7,129 nt of DNA from DASVFB01 sp045806505 (GTDB taxonomy: Bacteria; Actinomycetota; Thermoleophilia; Gaiellales; Gaiellaceae), in the NCBI GenBank assembly GCA_045806505.1, contig JBJMJE010000304.1, positions 1-7,129 on the forward strand, given 5' to 3'. A program made the position numbers and the translations under genes. The notes under the pieces were generated by a model. It did not search any database and was not told where the DNA came from. It was given only the letters and a program-made list of their open reading frames with translations. Positions 1-6,269 of this stretch are shown here, piece by piece (the first letter of the stretch is position 1; every line of letters begins with the position of its first letter).

Positions 1-1862
1 AGCGAGATGTAGCCGACGATCTCGTCGCCGGGAACCGGGGTGCAGCACTTGGCGAGCCGCACCAGCACGTCGTCGACGCCCTGCACGTTGACGCCGATCT
101 GACCCGACGAGATCGTTCGCTTCGCCCTCGTCGGCCGGAGCGGGATCGCCTCTTCCTCGGCGACCTCGTCCGTCTTCAGGCGCTGGATGACCTTTTTGAC
201 GATCTGCGAGGGACCGACCTTGCCGGAGCCGAGCGCGAGGTAGAAGTCCTCCGCTTTTTTGAAGCCGGCCTCGCGGATCACCTGCGCGAGCACGGCCGAG
301 CCGGCGAGCTTCTTGTGCGGCAGGTTCTGCGACTTCAGAGCCTGCTCCAGCGCCTCGCGGCCTTTCTGCTCCGTGTCGGCGCGCGTCTCACGCGAGAACC
401 ACGCACGGATCTTGTTGCGCGCGCGCGAGGAGGCGGCGATCTTCATCCAGTCGCGCGAAGGGCCGCGACCGGACTTCGACGTGAGGATCTCGACGAAGTC
501 GCCGTTGTGAAGCCGGTAGTGCAGCGGCACGATCCGGCCGTTCACCTTCGCGCCGACGGTGCGATGCCCCACGTCTGTGTGAACCGCGTACGCGAAGTCG
601 ATCGGCGTCGCGCCCGCGGGCAGCGTCTTCACCTCGCCGCGCGGCGTGAATACGTAGACCTCGTCCTCGAAGAGATCCGTGCGGAAGGTCTTGAGGAACT
701 CGACGGACCCCGTCTCCGTCTCGCTCGTGTCCATCAGCTGCTTCACCCATTCGCGCCACTCCGCGTCGGCCGGCGCCTTCTTGGAGCGGTCCTTGTACGC
801 CCAGTGGGCCGCGATTCCGAGCTCGGCGGTCGCGTGCATCGCGCGCGTGCGCACCTGGATCTCCAGCGGTCGCCCCTCGGGGCCGATCACCGTCGTGTGC
901 AGTGAGCGGTAGCGGTTGACCTTCGGCATCGCAACGAAGTCCTTGAACCGGCCGGGCATCGGCTTCCACAGCGAATGGATAAGGCCGAGCGCGCCGTAGC
1001 AGTCGCGCGTGCCCTCGTCGCCCTGGCGCTCGACGATGACGCGCATCGCCGTGAGGTCGTAGATCTCGTTGAACTCCTTGCCCTTCTTCGCCATCTTGTC
1101 GTAGATGGAGTAGAAGTGCTTCGCGCGGCCGACGATCTCGGCGGGGATGTCGACCTTGTCGAGCTCGGACTTGAGAACGGCCGCAGCCTCGCGCACGTGG
1201 GACTCGCGGTCGGTGCGGCGTTCGGTCACCATCGCCTTGATCTCGGCGTACTTGCGCGGGTGCAGCGCCTGGAATGCGAGGTCTTCGAGCTCCCACTTCA
1301 TCTGGTGGATGCCGAGCCGGTGCGCGAGCGGCGCGTACACCTCGAGCGTCTCCTTCGCCTTCTGCACCTGCTTCTGCTTGCCGAGGTACTCGATCGCGCG
1401 CATGTTGTGCAGCCGGTCCGCGAGCTTGATCAGGATGACGCGGACGTCCTCGGCCATCGCGACGACCATCTTCCGGTAGTTCTCGGCCTCCGCCTGCTCG
1501 CGGGACTGGAACTGCACGCGCGTCAGCTTCGTGACGCCGTCGACGAGGTACGCGATCTCGTCGCCGAACTCCTCGCGAACGTCGTCGAGCGTCGTGTCGG
1601 TGTCCTCGACGACGTCGTGCAGCAACGCGGCGGCGATCGTCTCCTCGTCGAGGTGCAGGCTGGCGAGGATCAGCGCGACGCCGTAGGGGTGGTGGATGAA
1701 CTCCTCGCCGGACCGCCGCTGCTGCCCGTCGTGCGCCGCCGCCGCAAAGCGGAACGCCCGGCTCAGCAGCTCGCGATCGACGTCCGGGTTGTAGGCCGCG
1801 ACCTCTGCGAGCAGCTCTTCGACAAGGCTCTGATATCGCTCGTCAAGCTCGAGAACAGCCAT
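1..1862 (-). CDS. rel: Bifunctional (p)ppGpp synthetase/hydrolase Rel (RelA/SpoT family), C-terminus beyond the left edge
   Basis: This enzyme makes the alarmone (p)ppGpp from ATP and GDP/GTP and hydrolyses it again. It is cytoplasmic and ribosome-responsive. About 620 codons are present. The N-terminal HD hydrolase domain keeps its metal ligands: H58 (FIHHPYGV), H82-D83 (LLHDVVEDT) and D149 (LADRLHNMR). The synthetase domain (about 240-360) has D269 (EIYDLTAMR), RFKD at 305-308, Y318 (NRYRSLHT) and the EIQVRT glutamate E334. RFKD is the RxKD form found in bifunctional Rel enzymes, not the ExDD form of synthetase-only RelA. A TGS domain covers about 400-462 (VYVFTPRGEV). The conserved Cys pair C606-C607 (AKCCTPVPGD) follows, and the ACT domain lies outside the window. 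The ATG at 1862 is the only in-frame start at the 5' end, with no ATG, GTG or TTG in the codons just upstream. A GGAG lies 12 nt upstream, rather far, and a TACACT -10-like box lies 6 nt upstream, so the mRNA may be leaderless. All catalytic residues are intact. Confidence 0.97.
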   Translation of the reverse strand, partial: MAVLELDERYQSLVEELLAEVAAYNPDVDRELLSRAFRFAAAAHDGQQRRSGEEFIHHPYGVALILASLHLDEETIAAALLHDVVEDTDTTLDDVREEFGDEIAYLVDGVTKLTRVQFQSREQAEAENYRKMVVAMAEDVRVILIKLADRLHNMRAIEYLGKQKQVQKAKETLEVYAPLAHRLGIHQMKWELEDLAFQALHPRKYAEIKAMVTERRTDRESHVREAAAVLKSELDKVDIPAEIVGRAKHFYSIYDKMAKKGKEFNEIYDLTAMRVIVERQGDEGTRDCYGALGLIHSLWKPMPGRFKDFVAMPKVNRYRSLHTTVIGPEGRPLEIQVRTRAMHATAELGIAAHWAYKDRSKKAPADAEWREWVKQLMDTSETETGSVEFLKTFRTDLFEDEVYVFTPRGEVKTLPAGATPIDFAYAVHTDVGHRTVGAKVNGRIVPLHYRLHNGDFVEILTSKSGRGPSRDWMKIAASSRARNKIRAWFSRETRADTEQKGREALEQALKSQNLPHKKLAGSAVLAQVIREAGFKKAEDFYLALGSGKVGPSQIVKKVIQRLKTDEVAEEEAIPLRPTRAKRTISSGQIGVNVQGVDDVLVRLAKCCTPVPGDEIVGYIS

Positions 1863-1868
1863 GAACCC

Positions 1869-1874
1869 AGTGTA
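1869..1874 (-). promoter_or_regulatory. Putative -10 box of rel (TACACT), leaderless spacing
   Basis: Read on the minus strand this is TACACT, matching TANNNT and 4 of 6 bases of TATAAT. Six nucleotides separate it from the rel ATG at 1862, so transcription would begin at or next to the start codon. I see no convincing -35 box. The assignment rests on spacing and on similar boxes before other genes here. Confidence 0.4.
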
Positions 1875-1893
1875 CTCCGGGCAGTTTTCCGTA

Positions 1894-1906
1894 CCTCCGC
1901 CGGAGG
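1894..1906. repeat. Short inverted repeat in the rel upstream region (CCTCC-GCC-GGAGG)
   Basis: A perfect 5-bp inverted repeat with a 3-nt centre lies 32 nt upstream of the rel start and 21 nt before the GTG of the small plus-strand ORF. It puts GGAGG on both strands. On the plus strand, GGAGG lies 10 nt before a GTG at 1917 that opens a 4-codon reading frame ending TGA at 1929-1931. No T-run follows, so it does not look like an intrinsic terminator. It could be an operator half-site pair or chance in GC-rich DNA. Confidence 0.3.
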
Positions 1907-1927
1907 AAACGGCGTTGTGACCGGGAA

Positions 1928-2026
1928 GTGAGCCTGCCCATGCTCAAGCGCTGGCGAGAGAAGAGAAAGCTCCTGGAGCTCGCGAAGCTCCTCGCGGAAC
2001 TCGACGAATACGCCGCCGCGCGCTAG
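1928..2026 (+). CDS. Possible small basic helical protein (28-32 aa), unrecognised
   Basis: This short plus-strand frame lies between rel and the convergent 373-codon gene. From the GTG at 1928 it gives 32 residues; from the ATG at 1940 it gives 28. The product starts MLKRWREKRK and continues with a leucine-rich amphipathic stretch (LLELAKLLAELDEY), which would form one charged helix. Codon third positions are mostly G or C, as in neighbouring genes. The ATG has an SD-like AAGTGAG 7 nt upstream (1926-1932); the GTG has no good site. It stops 16 nt before the end of the opposing gene, matching the tight convergent spacing elsewhere. No function can be assigned. The alternative is a chance ORF, since frames of this size are common in GC-rich DNA. 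Confidence 0.4.
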   Translation: MSLPMLKRWREKRKLLELAKLLAELDEYAAAR

Positions 2027-2042
2027 CCGCCGCCGGCCACTT

Positions 2043-3164
2043 CTACTTGTAGATCGCGATCGGCAGGATGACTGCGCCCGGGGCGAGGACGACCGCATCG
2101 GCATTGAGCTCCCTGGAGAACTCCGTCCCGCCGGCCTGAATGCTGTCGAGCGTGCCGACCGGGCCGGAAAAGGTTGCGAGGGAGGCGTCGTCGACGTATT
2201 CCTGTCCTGGCTCGCGAACGGCACGGACGAGCTTCCCGACGAGGGTCACCGGTCCGGCGAGGAGACTCGCCTCGGACGAAAGGTTCGCAAGCCGGATCGG
2301 GAAGAGAAGGTCGACACCGCTCGGCCGGAAGTCGGTCTTGCCGTCGCACGTGGAGAGGGGCACACGCGGGTTCGGCCCGACGGCGTCGTCCAGCGCCTGG
2401 ATCGCGTGTCCGAGTCGTCGCTCTGCTCTCGGCGGGATGGCAACCATGGCCGACAGAAGGGCTTGCTTCAGCCGCCCGGCGGCCTGGAGTGCCTGGGTTA
2501 TCTGGTCTAGCGACGTGGCACCACCGCCTGAAACGTCGCTTTGCTCTGCGGTCAGGACGGCGCTGAGTGGCGATTGCGTGCCTTTCGATGCGCGCCAGAT
2601 CTGCTCGAGACGAACGTAGCCCGGGAGACGAAGCGTGCAGCGGCTGAGGCGCACGAAACCGCCTTCGGGAATAGCGGCGAACGCGTGCTTCAGCGCGGAG
2701 GGCTTCGTACCTGCGTCGATCGTGTGCAGGTAGCCGTCGCGCGAAAGCAGGTCGAGGAGCTGGTAGAAGCGCGCGGTGGCGGTCGGGGTCACCACTCGTT
2801 CAGCCTGGGAGGAGCTGCCGGTCTGTCCTCCGAGGGTGAGACCGCCCGCGCTCACCCCGGCCGTTCGGCCACGCGTCAGCTGTTGGGTGAGCTGCTCGCT
2901 CTTGGCGATGCCGCCTTGGAGCTGTCCGAGGTAGAGCGCGACGCTCGCGTTGTCGAGATATGCGTATGCGGGCGGCGGGATCCCCGGCGCCTGTCCGAGC
3001 GAGGCGAGCGAGCTGGAGACGCCGGATTCGCCTTCGTTGCCGACGAAAAGCCACGCAATGCCGACAGCCGCCGCGCCCACCAGCGCCGCCGCAGTGACCA
3101 GCGCGCGGCGGGACCGTCCCGATGGCGGCACGTCGGCCACACGGCGATGGTTGCACCGGCGCAT
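2043..3164 (-). CDS. Membrane-anchored protein with YLD motif, unknown function (possibly DUF6414-like)
   Basis: The 373-residue product has an Arg-rich N-terminus (RSRR at 17-20) and one hydrophobic segment at about 21-41. By the positive-inside rule the rest should lie outside the membrane. The ectodomain opens with YAYLDNASVALYLGQLQGG (68-85), then a Gly/Ser/Thr-rich stretch (98-120), a LLDLLSRDGYL helix (137-146), GGFVRLSRCTLRLPGY (168-183), PVTLVGKLVR (305-314), and a hydrophobic end, ILPIAIYK. This order (YLD...QLxGG, a middle FV strand, TLVGK near the end) resembles, from memory, DUF6414-type proteins, which have no known activity that I can cite. The remaining cysteines are C176 and C273 (plus C4). 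It starts 18 nt after recJ with no clear ribosome-binding site, so it is probably read from the recJ transcript. The start could instead be the GTG at codon 9. Codons GGA, CGA, GCT, GCA and CTT are more frequent here than in rel or recJ, hinting at later acquisition or low expression. Confidence 0.85.
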   Translation of the reverse strand: MRRCNHRRVADVPPSGRSRRALVTAAALVGAAAVGIAWLFVGNEGESGVSSSLASLGQAPGIPPPAYAYLDNASVALYLGQLQGGIAKSEQLTQQLTRGRTAGVSAGGLTLGGQTGSSSQAERVVTPTATARFYQLLDLLSRDGYLHTIDAGTKPSALKHAFAAIPEGGFVRLSRCTLRLPGYVRLEQIWRASKGTQSPLSAVLTAEQSDVSGGGATSLDQITQALQAAGRLKQALLSAMVAIPPRAERRLGHAIQALDDAVGPNPRVPLSTCDGKTDFRPSGVDLLFPIRLANLSSEASLLAGPVTLVGKLVRAVREPGQEYVDDASLATFSGPVGTLDSIQAGGTEFSRELNADAVVLAPGAVILPIAIYK

Positions 3165-3182
3165 GAGTGCGTCAACGCGCGA

Positions 3183-5042
3183 TCAAGCCGCAGCCGGTAG
3201 CGCGACCGGCTCGTCGAGCAGCACGCGGAAGCGCTCGGATTCGAGCAGGCTCCGCCTGACGCCGCTGCCGAAATCGAGCTCGTCGAAGATCTCCCGCGCG
3301 ACGGCGTCGCACTGCTCCGCCTTCCACTGCTCGCGCAGCCAGCGCGACAGCTCCTCGTAGCGGTCGTCGGCGTCGAGGACCCGGCGGACGACGAGTTGCG
3401 GCGCGACGGTTCCGTTCCAGCGGTTCTCCTCGAGCCGGAAGACGACGTCGTAGCGGCCGACGCGGCGCAACCGGTCGAGGTGCGAGCCTTGCGCGAACGC
3501 GATCGCGCTGCCGGAGTCGCGGCCGTCTTCGCCGCGCACGCGGAACTTCAGATGCTTGCCGTCGCCGACGGTGCCGAGGTCGCGCAGCTCGCACGCCGGT
3601 GCGAGCAGCGTCACGCCGGGGTTGCCGAGGCCGAACGGCGCGAGTTGCGCGAGCTCCTCCGCGAGCTCGAGCGTCAGCGGCAGGCCGCGCGGCACGATCG
3701 CGTCGACCGGAGTGACCGGCGCCAGCTCCTCGTCCGAGAGCATGGCGTCGGCGTGCTCGGCGAACGCACGCGCGAACTCGTCAACCGCGGTCGGCTCGAT
3801 CGACAGGCCGGCGGCGGCGCGATGGCCGCCCCACCGGCCGAGATGGTCCGAGCACGCCGACAGCGCGCCGTGCAGGTCGAACGAGCCGACCGACCGGCCG
3901 GAGCCCTTCCAGACGTCGTCGCCGCCGGCGATCAGGACGACGGGGCGGTGGTAGCGCTCGACGAGCCGCGACGCGACGATGCCGATCACGCCCTCGTGCC
4001 AGTCCGCGTCGGCAAGGACGTACCCGTGACGGCGCCGCTTCGCCTCCGGCCACTCGTCGACTTTCGCGATCGCCGAACGGAGGATCCGCTCCTCTACCGC
4101 CTGCCGCTCGCGGTTCACGTCCTCGAGCCGGAACGCGAGCCGCTTCGCTTCGTCGGCATCGTCGGTCAGCAGCAACTCGAGCGCCTCGCGCGGATGCCCG
4201 AGACGGCCGGCGGCGTTGATGCGCGGCGCCAGCCTGAAGCCGACGGATCCCTCGTCGACGATTGCCGGATCGACATGCGCGACCTGCATCAGGGCGCGTA
4301 GCCCCGGCTTCTGCGTCCGCGCGAGCGCGCGTAACCCGGCGCGCGCGAACGCGCGGTTCTCGTCCACCAGGGGCACGACGTCGGCGATCGTCGCGAGACC
4401 GACGAGGTCGGCGTGCTCGTCGATCGGGACGCCGAGCGCTTCGGCGAGCTTCGCGACGACGCCCGTTCCGCAGAGCTCCGGAAACGGATAGTCGGAGGGG
4501 CGCGTCGAGACGACGGGACAGTCCGGAAGCGTCTCCCCCGGCCGATGGTGATCCGTGACGACGACGTCGAGACCGCGCGCCTTGGCACGCGCGACCTCGT
4601 CCACCGCCGTGATCCCGCAGTCGACCGTGAGCACCAGCCCGCAGCCCTCGTCGGCGAGACGATCGAGGGTGTCGCCGGAGACGCCGTAGCCCTCGTCGAA
4701 GCGGCTGGGCAGATGCCAGTCCGCGTCCGCGCCGAGAGCGCGCAGCGTCAGGACGGCAAGGGCAGTGGCGCAGATGCCGTCGACGTCGTAGTCGCCGTGG
4801 ACGCAGATGCGCTTGCCCGCGGCGATCGCCCCGCGAATCGTGTCGACCGCGGCTCGCATGTCGCCCAGTAGAAAGGGATCGTGCTGCGGCGCCTCCGCGG
4901 CGAGAAAGACAGCCGCCTCTTCAGGAGCGACGTAACCGCGGCGAACGAGCACGCTCGCGGTCAGCTCGCCGATCTCGAGCGCGCGGGCGAGCGCCTGAAC
5001 GTCGTCCGAAGCACACGCTTTGATCGTCCAGGCACCCTGCAT
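3183..5042 (-). CDS. recJ: Single-stranded-DNA-specific 5'-3' exonuclease RecJ
   Basis: RecJ degrades single-stranded DNA from 5' ends in RecF-pathway recombination, mismatch repair and base excision repair; it is cytoplasmic and needs Mn2+/Mg2+. The 619-residue product has every DHH-phosphoesterase motif: HGDYDVDG (82-89, with D84, D86, D88), TVDCGIT (D141), DHH at 164-166, and ATIADVVPL with D221. LAPRINAAGRLG lies at 271-282. The DHHA1 part has ADWHEGVIGIVASRL (346-360), GSGRSV and the GGH motif at 405-407. An OB-fold-like region spans about 445-557, followed by a charged tail of about 60 residues. I chose the ATG at 5042 because homology begins soon after it; a longer in-frame start at 5216 would run through the divergent promoter region into the transpeptidase gene. 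There is no Shine-Dalgarno sequence, and a TACGGT -10-like box lies 9 nt upstream. The TGA at 3185-3183 is 18 nt before the next gene. Confidence 0.97.
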   Translation of the reverse strand: MQGAWTIKACASDDVQALARALEIGELTASVLVRRGYVAPEEAAVFLAAEAPQHDPFLLGDMRAAVDTIRGAIAAGKRICVHGDYDVDGICATALAVLTLRALGADADWHLPSRFDEGYGVSGDTLDRLADEGCGLVLTVDCGITAVDEVARAKARGLDVVVTDHHRPGETLPDCPVVSTRPSDYPFPELCGTGVVAKLAEALGVPIDEHADLVGLATIADVVPLVDENRAFARAGLRALARTQKPGLRALMQVAHVDPAIVDEGSVGFRLAPRINAAGRLGHPREALELLLTDDADEAKRLAFRLEDVNRERQAVEERILRSAIAKVDEWPEAKRRRHGYVLADADWHEGVIGIVASRLVERYHRPVVLIAGGDDVWKGSGRSVGSFDLHGALSACSDHLGRWGGHRAAAGLSIEPTAVDEFARAFAEHADAMLSDEELAPVTPVDAIVPRGLPLTLELAEELAQLAPFGLGNPGVTLLAPACELRDLGTVGDGKHLKFRVRGEDGRDSGSAIAFAQGSHLDRLRRVGRYDVVFRLEENRWNGTVAPQLVVRRVLDADDRYEELSRWLREQWKAEQCDAVAREIFDELDFGSGVRRSLLESERFRVLLDEPVALPAAA

Positions 5043-5051
5043 GGACGATTT

Positions 5052-5057
5052 ACCGTA
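5052..5057 (-). promoter_or_regulatory. Putative -10 box of recJ (TACGGT)
   Basis: On the minus strand this reads TACGGT, fitting TANNNT, with 9 nt to the recJ ATG at 5042. A start site 6-8 nt downstream would leave a leader of at most a few bases. No -35 hexamer is convincing. It lies in the 76-nt divergent gap with the transpeptidase gene. Confidence 0.35.
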
Positions 5058-5103
5058 CGAAGGGGGTCGGACGGCAAAAGTGGCATTACCGCCTTTCCGG
5101 GAA

Positions 5104-5109
5104 TACCAT
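5104..5109 (+). promoter_or_regulatory. Putative -10 box of the L,D-transpeptidase gene (TACCAT)
   Basis: TACCAT matches four of six bases of TATAAT, including the key T1, A2 and T6, and lies 9 nt before the ATG at 5119. No Shine-Dalgarno sequence sits at normal distance (only GGGAAT, 14 nt upstream of the ATG), which suits a leaderless or near-leaderless mRNA. No clear -35 box is seen. Confidence 0.35.
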
Positions 5110-5118
5110 TCGCGACCG

Positions 5119-6060
5119 ATGCTTCGCCGCGCTGTCATCCTCGTCGCGCTCGTCGCGCTTGCGTGCGCCGCCGCTCCCAACGCGGCGCGCACGCCGACGA
5201 TCGCGCCGGGCGTCATCGTCGGAGGCGTCTACCTCGGCGGGCTGACGTCCGAACCCGCACGTGCGCGCCTCGCTGCAGACTTCGACCGGCCGATCCCGGT
5301 CGTCTACGGCACAAGGCGCTGGACGGTGTCGCTCGACCAACTCGGTGCCGGGGCGAGCGTCAACGCCGCGGTCACGAAGGCGCTCGACGCGCAGCCGGGC
5401 GCAACGTTCGGGCTTCGCGTTCGCTGGTCGACGAAGAAGGTGCAGCAGTTTGTCGACGCCATCGCCAAGGGCATCGACCAGCCGTCCGTCGACGCGAGCC
5501 TCATCAGCGTCGGTAGCAACGGCCCGGTGATCAGCGACTCGAAGGACGGCATCGAGGTCCGGCGCCCGCTCCTACGGATGCGGCTCGAGCGTTCGCTGAG
5601 CCGCGGCCTGCGGAAGCGCATCGCCGTCCCGACGCGGCCGGTGCCCGCGCAGCAGACGCGGTCCGACTTCGGGTCGATCGTCTGGGTCGACCGCGGCTCG
5701 AACACGCTGCACCTCTACAACGGCGAGAGCCTGGTGCGCACGCTCGGCGTAGCGACGGGTCAGTCCGCATACCCGACGCCGTCAGGCATGTGGCACATCG
5801 TCACGATGCAGGCGAACCCGTGGTGGATCCCGCCGAACTCGGCCTGGGCCGAAGGCGAGAAGCCGGTGCCGCCCGGGCCGGGGAATCCGCTCGGCACGCG
5901 GTGGATGGGCCTCGATGCCGCCGGCGTCGGCCTTCACGGGACGCCGGACGCCGCCTCGATCGGCTACTCGGCGTCGCACGGGTGCATCCGGATGCGAATC
6001 CCGGACGCGGAGTGGCTGTTCACGCAGGTCTCCGTCGGCACGCCCGTCTACATCACCTAG
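5119..6060 (+). CDS. Secreted L,D-transpeptidase (PG_binding_4 + YkuD domains)
   Basis: YkuD-family L,D-transpeptidases form 3-3 cross-links in peptidoglycan, or attach proteins to it, outside the cytoplasmic membrane. The 313-residue product begins MLRR followed by a hydrophobic run (5-19), a signal peptide. The ALAC at 13-16 is an imperfect lipobox, so it may be a lipoprotein or be cleaved after an AxA site. Residues 30-175 (VGGVYLGGLTSEPARARLA onward) look like the PG_binding_4 type of stalk domain seen beside VanW and YkuD domains. The YkuD domain covers about 186-313 (IVWVDRGSNTLHLYNGE). Its active site is complete: H273 in LHGTPD, then SASHGCIRM with H287 and the nucleophile C289. The ATG at 5119 is chosen because it places the signal peptide first; in-frame codons back to 5020 would overlap recJ. 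The TAG overlaps the end of the opposing small membrane gene by 8 nt. Confidence 0.95.
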   Translation: MLRRAVILVALVALACAAAPNAARTPTIAPGVIVGGVYLGGLTSEPARARLAADFDRPIPVVYGTRRWTVSLDQLGAGASVNAAVTKALDAQPGATFGLRVRWSTKKVQQFVDAIAKGIDQPSVDASLISVGSNGPVISDSKDGIEVRRPLLRMRLERSLSRGLRKRIAVPTRPVPAQQTRSDFGSIVWVDRGSNTLHLYNGESLVRTLGVATGQSAYPTPSGMWHIVTMQANPWWIPPNSAWAEGEKPVPPGPGNPLGTRWMGLDAAGVGLHGTPDAASIGYSASHGCIRMRIPDAEWLFTQVSVGTPVYIT

Positions 6061-6247
6061 ACCGCCGCACCGACTCCCGCGCCGCCTTCACCCACAGGAG
6101 CACGAGTCCGATGACGGCCGCCGTGCCGACGACGATCACGGGCGCGAGTGCGAGCACGTGCTCCGTCGAGAGCTCGAACAGCCAGGCGACACCGAGGGCC
6201 GCGAGCACGCAGAGCGGCCCCGCGAGCCAGAGGAGGGCGCGGCGCAT
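6053..6247 (-). CDS. Small two-helix membrane protein, unknown function
   Basis: The 64-residue product has two predicted membrane helices, about 4-24 (ALLWLAGPLCVLAALGVAW) and 31-53 (VLALAPVIVVGTAAVIGLVL), joined by a short loop, FELSTEH. Positive charge at both ends (MRR and KAARESVRRSR) suggests a hairpin with both termini in the cytoplasm. The ATG at 6247 is preferred because a GATAAT -10-like box ends 7 nt before it, fitting a leaderless mRNA; an in-frame ATG at 6286 would add 13 polar residues and run into the divergent gene. The stop overlaps the transpeptidase stop by 8 nt on the opposite strand. I do not recognise a family. It could assist the adjacent envelope enzyme or the divergent 152-residue protein, but only position suggests this. 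Confidence 0.75.
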   Translation of the reverse strand: MRRALLWLAGPLCVLAALGVAWLFELSTEHVLALAPVIVVGTAAVIGLVLLWVKAARESVRRSR

Positions 6248-6269
6248 CGTCACGATTATCCTGTTGCCC
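6248..6269. promoter_or_regulatory. Putative shared divergent promoter with overlapping -10 boxes
   Basis: The only space between two divergent genes is 22 nt. It holds GATTATCCT (6254-6262). On the minus strand this gives GATAAT (6260-6255), five of six matches to TATAAT, then 7 nt to the ATG at 6247. On the plus strand it gives TATCCT (6257-6262), then 7 nt to the GTG at 6270. Both starts therefore fit leaderless transcription from one AT-rich core. No -35 boxes or Shine-Dalgarno sites are evident. Confidence 0.55.

Noticed and set aside
388..1296. Open frame of 302 codons on the minus strand
   Set aside because: It is an Arg/Gly/Ala-rich shadow of rel in another frame on the same strand; the Rel frame carries all the family motifs.
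975..1931. Open frame of 318 codons on the plus strand
   Set aside because: It is antisense to rel. Its Leu/Val/Asp/Arg composition is the usual by-product of GC-rich codons read on the opposite strand, with no domain.
2027..2042. Possible terminator in the GC-rich gap between convergent ends
   Set aside because: Only 16 nt of GCC/CCG-rich sequence, without a stable stem and T-run.
2140..2619. Open frames on the plus strand opposite the 373-codon gene, including a further one at 2541-3200
   Set aside because: They are Arg/Ser/Ala-rich antisense shadows. The minus-strand frame alone shows a membrane helix and a folded-protein composition.
3396..4301. Open frame of 301 codons on the plus strand
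   Set aside because: It is antisense to recJ, with Arg/Ala/Val/Asp shadow composition and no recognisable motif.
5020..5118. 33-codon upstream extension of the transpeptidase gene
   Set aside because: It would overlap the recJ start and put 33 polar residues before the signal peptide.
5043..5216. 58-codon upstream extension of recJ
   Set aside because: It would cross the divergent promoter region and the transpeptidase start, and its sequence does not look like a RecJ N-terminus.
5790..6269. Upstream extension of the 152-residue gene in the same open frame
   Set aside because: It would overlap the transpeptidase gene and the opposing membrane gene, and is Arg/His/Ala-rich shadow sequence.
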